A DNA stretch of 64,000 nt. Origin: Arthrobacter jinronghuae (GTDB taxonomy: Bacteria > Actinomycetota > Actinomycetes > Actinomycetales > Micrococcaceae). The position numbers and the translations under genes were made by a program. Under the pieces are notes generated by a model, which was not told the origin of the DNA, made no database searches, and saw nothing but the letters and a program-made list of their open reading frames with translations. Location of the stretch: NCBI RefSeq assembly GCF_025244825.1, contig NZ_CP104263.1, forward strand, positions 2,170,001 through 2,234,000. Reading direction: 5' to 3'. Positions within the stretch are counted from its first letter, which is position 1; each line of letters starts with the position of its first letter. Below are positions 62,526 through 64,000 of this stretch, one piece after another.

Positions 62526-63559
62526 CGGGCCATCCCGGCGCCGTCGGGGGCGTAGATCCAAGGCACGTCCACCGGAGTCTCCCCCGGCTTGCCCGTCCGC
62601 CCACCGGCCAGCACCGCTTCGCCGGCCGAGAGCTGGCGGATAGCAATGGCCCGGACGTTCTCCGGGTGGCGCTGGGCGAAGTCCGCGTAGATCTCTTCGT
62701 CATGCTGGCCGTTGTCGCCGATCAGCAGCCACTTGATGTCCGGGAATTCCTGGGCGAGCCGTTCCAGCTGGCTGCGCTTGTGCGCCTGGCCGCTGCGGAA
62801 CCAGCGGTCCGTGGTGGGACCCCAGTCGGTCAGCAGCAGCGGACCGGCCGGGTAGAGGTTGCGGGTAATGAACCGGGTCAGCGTAGCGGCGACGTTCCAG
62901 GCGCCGGTCGAGAGGTAAAGCACCGGGCCCACGGGGTTTTCCCGCGCGAGGCGGTCCATCATCACGGCCATGCCCGGCGTGGGCGTACGGGCGTGCTCAT
63001 CGAGGACAAAAGTGTTCCAGGCTGCCAGCATCGGCCGCGGGAGGGCGGTGACCATGATGGTGTCGTCAATGTCCGACACCACGCCCACTTCGGCTGCGGG
63101 ATCCACCACGTAGATCGGCGCGGTGGTTTCCTCACCGTCTTCGGAACGCAGGAGGACGGTGGTCCAGCCCGGAGCAAGATCCGCAGGCAGGACGGCGTCA
63201 ACCACTCCCCCTCGGTCCGCGGTGACTACGTGCTTCTGGTCGCCCACAATTACGGTGACCGTGGCTTTGTTGACCGGCGGGCTCATGAAGTTCCGCCAGC
63301 CGCGGATGCCGTCCGCGATCGCCTTGGACGCCATCGACTTTTCAGCGCCGTCAAAATAACCGGGCTTGGCCAGGATGACCCGGCCGAGCACACGCACCCA
63401 TTCAGTAGAGCCGTAGCCGGTGAAGGGAAGGACTGTCTGCACGTCCCCCCGCTTCCGGGCACGTTCATCGCGCCATGCATGCAGGGAATCCTCCATGCGC
63501 ATGCCGAGGTGGGCCACCGGGGTTTTGTCCGCCGGACGGGCTGCGGGGTTTTTTGTCAT
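62486..63559 (-). CDS. App1-like phosphatase domain protein (DUF2183)
   Basis: A 357-aa protein with an N-terminal beta domain (residues 1-155) and a C-terminal HAD-like App1/DUF2183 catalytic domain: VVSDIDDTIMVT (DxDDT), VLYLSTGAWNVAATLTRF, KRSQLERLAQEF and LLIGDNGQHDEEIY. Yeast App1 is a phosphatidate phosphatase; bacterial members probably act on lipid or other phosphates. ATG 63559 follows GGAATATG. It overlaps the convergent lipoprotein gene by 40 bases. Confidence 0.87.
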   Translation of the reverse strand: MTKNPAARPADKTPVAHLGMRMEDSLHAWRDERARKRGDVQTVLPFTGYGSTEWVRVLGRVILAKPGYFDGAEKSMASKAIADGIRGWRNFMSPPVNKATVTVIVGDQKHVVTADRGGVVDAVLPADLAPGWTTVLLRSEDGEETTAPIYVVDPAAEVGVVSDIDDTIMVTALPRPMLAAWNTFVLDEHARTPTPGMAVMMDRLARENPVGPVLYLSTGAWNVAATLTRFITRNLYPAGPLLLTDWGPTTDRWFRSGQAHKRSQLERLAQEFPDIKWLLIGDNGQHDEEIYADFAQRHPENVRAIAIRQLSAGEAVLAGGRTGKPGETPVDVPWIYAPDGAGMARQLAELGLLTDEG

Positions 63560-63621
63560 ATTCCTAGTCTGTCAGATGCTTCGATTGCGGGTATTCGCCG
63601 TTGCTCCGGCGGATCCGCAAG

Positions 63622-64000
63622 CTAGATACGGTACTTAGACCGGACCGGGCAGTCGAACGGATCCCGGGCGGAGAGGCCTACCTCGTTGAGGTACCGAACC
63701 ACAATGGCGTAGGACTGCACGAGTGTGGTCTCGGTGTAGGGGATGGAATGCTTGGCGCAGTGTTCCTTCACCAGTTCGCTGGCCCGGGCCAGTGACGGCC
63801 GGGGCATGCTCGGGAACAGGTGGTGCTCCACCTGGTAGTTCAGCCCGCCCATCAGGGTGTTCATGCCGCGGCCCACGATGTTCCGGGAAGTCAGAACCTG
63901 GCGGCTCAGGAAATCGACCTTGGAGTCCCTGGGGAGAATCGGCATGCCCTTGTGGTTCGGGGCGAACGAAGCACCCATGTACACACCGAAGACTGCGAGC
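63622..64000 (-). CDS. Fatty acid desaturase (membrane type), C-terminal part
   Basis: The window holds the last 125 or so codons of an acyl-CoA/fatty acid desaturase: SRNIVGRGMNTLMGGLNYQV then EHHLFPSMPRPSLARASELV, the third His box (QVEHHLFP), and the C-terminal VRYLNEVGLSARDPFDC. These enzymes introduce a double bond into membrane lipids using iron and O2. The first His boxes lie beyond 64000. Confidence 0.85.
   Translation of the reverse strand, partial: LAVFGVYMGASFAPNHKGMPILPRDSKVDFLSRQVLTSRNIVGRGMNTLMGGLNYQVEHHLFPSMPRPSLARASELVKEHCAKHSIPYTETTLVQSYAIVVRYLNEVGLSARDPFDCPVRSKYRI

Overview
The window reads as chromosomal DNA of a high-GC actinobacterium of the Arthrobacter type (Micrococcaceae). 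The basis is the strong GC bias at third codon positions, a mycothiol-dependent formaldehyde dehydrogenase, a mycoredoxin, a class Ib nrdHIEF cluster, actinobacterial LexA boxes, and many genes whose start codon lies 5-8 bases behind a TANNNT element (leaderless architecture). No rRNA, tRNA, CRISPR array or intact insertion sequence was found.

Layout. 0-5.5 kb: a perfect SOS box, a small membrane protein, two tandem DHA2 drug exporters and a YhiM-like (DUF2776) membrane protein. 5.5-16.8 kb: a phosphatase/DUF2087/Imm52-like operon with a second Imm52-like gene, chorismate mutase, a SRAP protein, a mycoredoxin, two zinc alcohol dehydrogenases (one is mscR, overlapping an MBL-fold hydrolase), three tandem copies of an unrecognised zinc-ribbon family (one frameshifted; a fourth copy lies at 27.9 kb) and a DUF427 protein. 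16.8-27 kb: an accessory redox/efflux region with SDRs, F420/NADP-type oxidoreductases, MFS exporters, an XRE and a MerR regulator and a flavin monooxygenase. It shows wear: a VOC pseudogene, a truncated oxidoreductase fused to a recombinase relic, and a frameshifted MFS gene. Two promoters here share an upstream element, and two have MerR-type spacing.

27-48 kb: mixed housekeeping and accessory genes, including PIG-L deacetylase, a lipase-maturation-factor-like protein, a winged-helix/X25 fusion, a lipoate-ligase-like protein with a thioesterase, aldo/keto reductases, and an SOS module. That module comprises a second SRAP gene divergent from a 109-aa protein around a LexA box, then umuDC behind another LexA box. 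VanY-type peptidase, MOSC, CoA-transferase, a WYL regulator with its divergent VOC gene, ArfB and a DivIVA-like membrane protein follow.

48-64 kb: a three-gene NAD salvage operon (PRPP synthetase, nicotinamide/nicotinate phosphoribosyltransferase, NrtR-like Nudix regulator) behind an AT-rich palindrome; an ABC exporter; nrdHIEF with NrdR-like boxes; a LysR regulator, a FUSC-type exporter, a lipoprotein, an App1-type phosphatase, and the end of a fatty acid desaturase.

The themes that stand out are DNA-damage response (three LexA boxes, two SRAP proteins, an UmuD-like protein with Arg in place of the catalytic Lys), nucleotide and NAD supply, mycothiol redox chemistry, and families of short leaderless genes that may be orphan immunity or defence-related genes.
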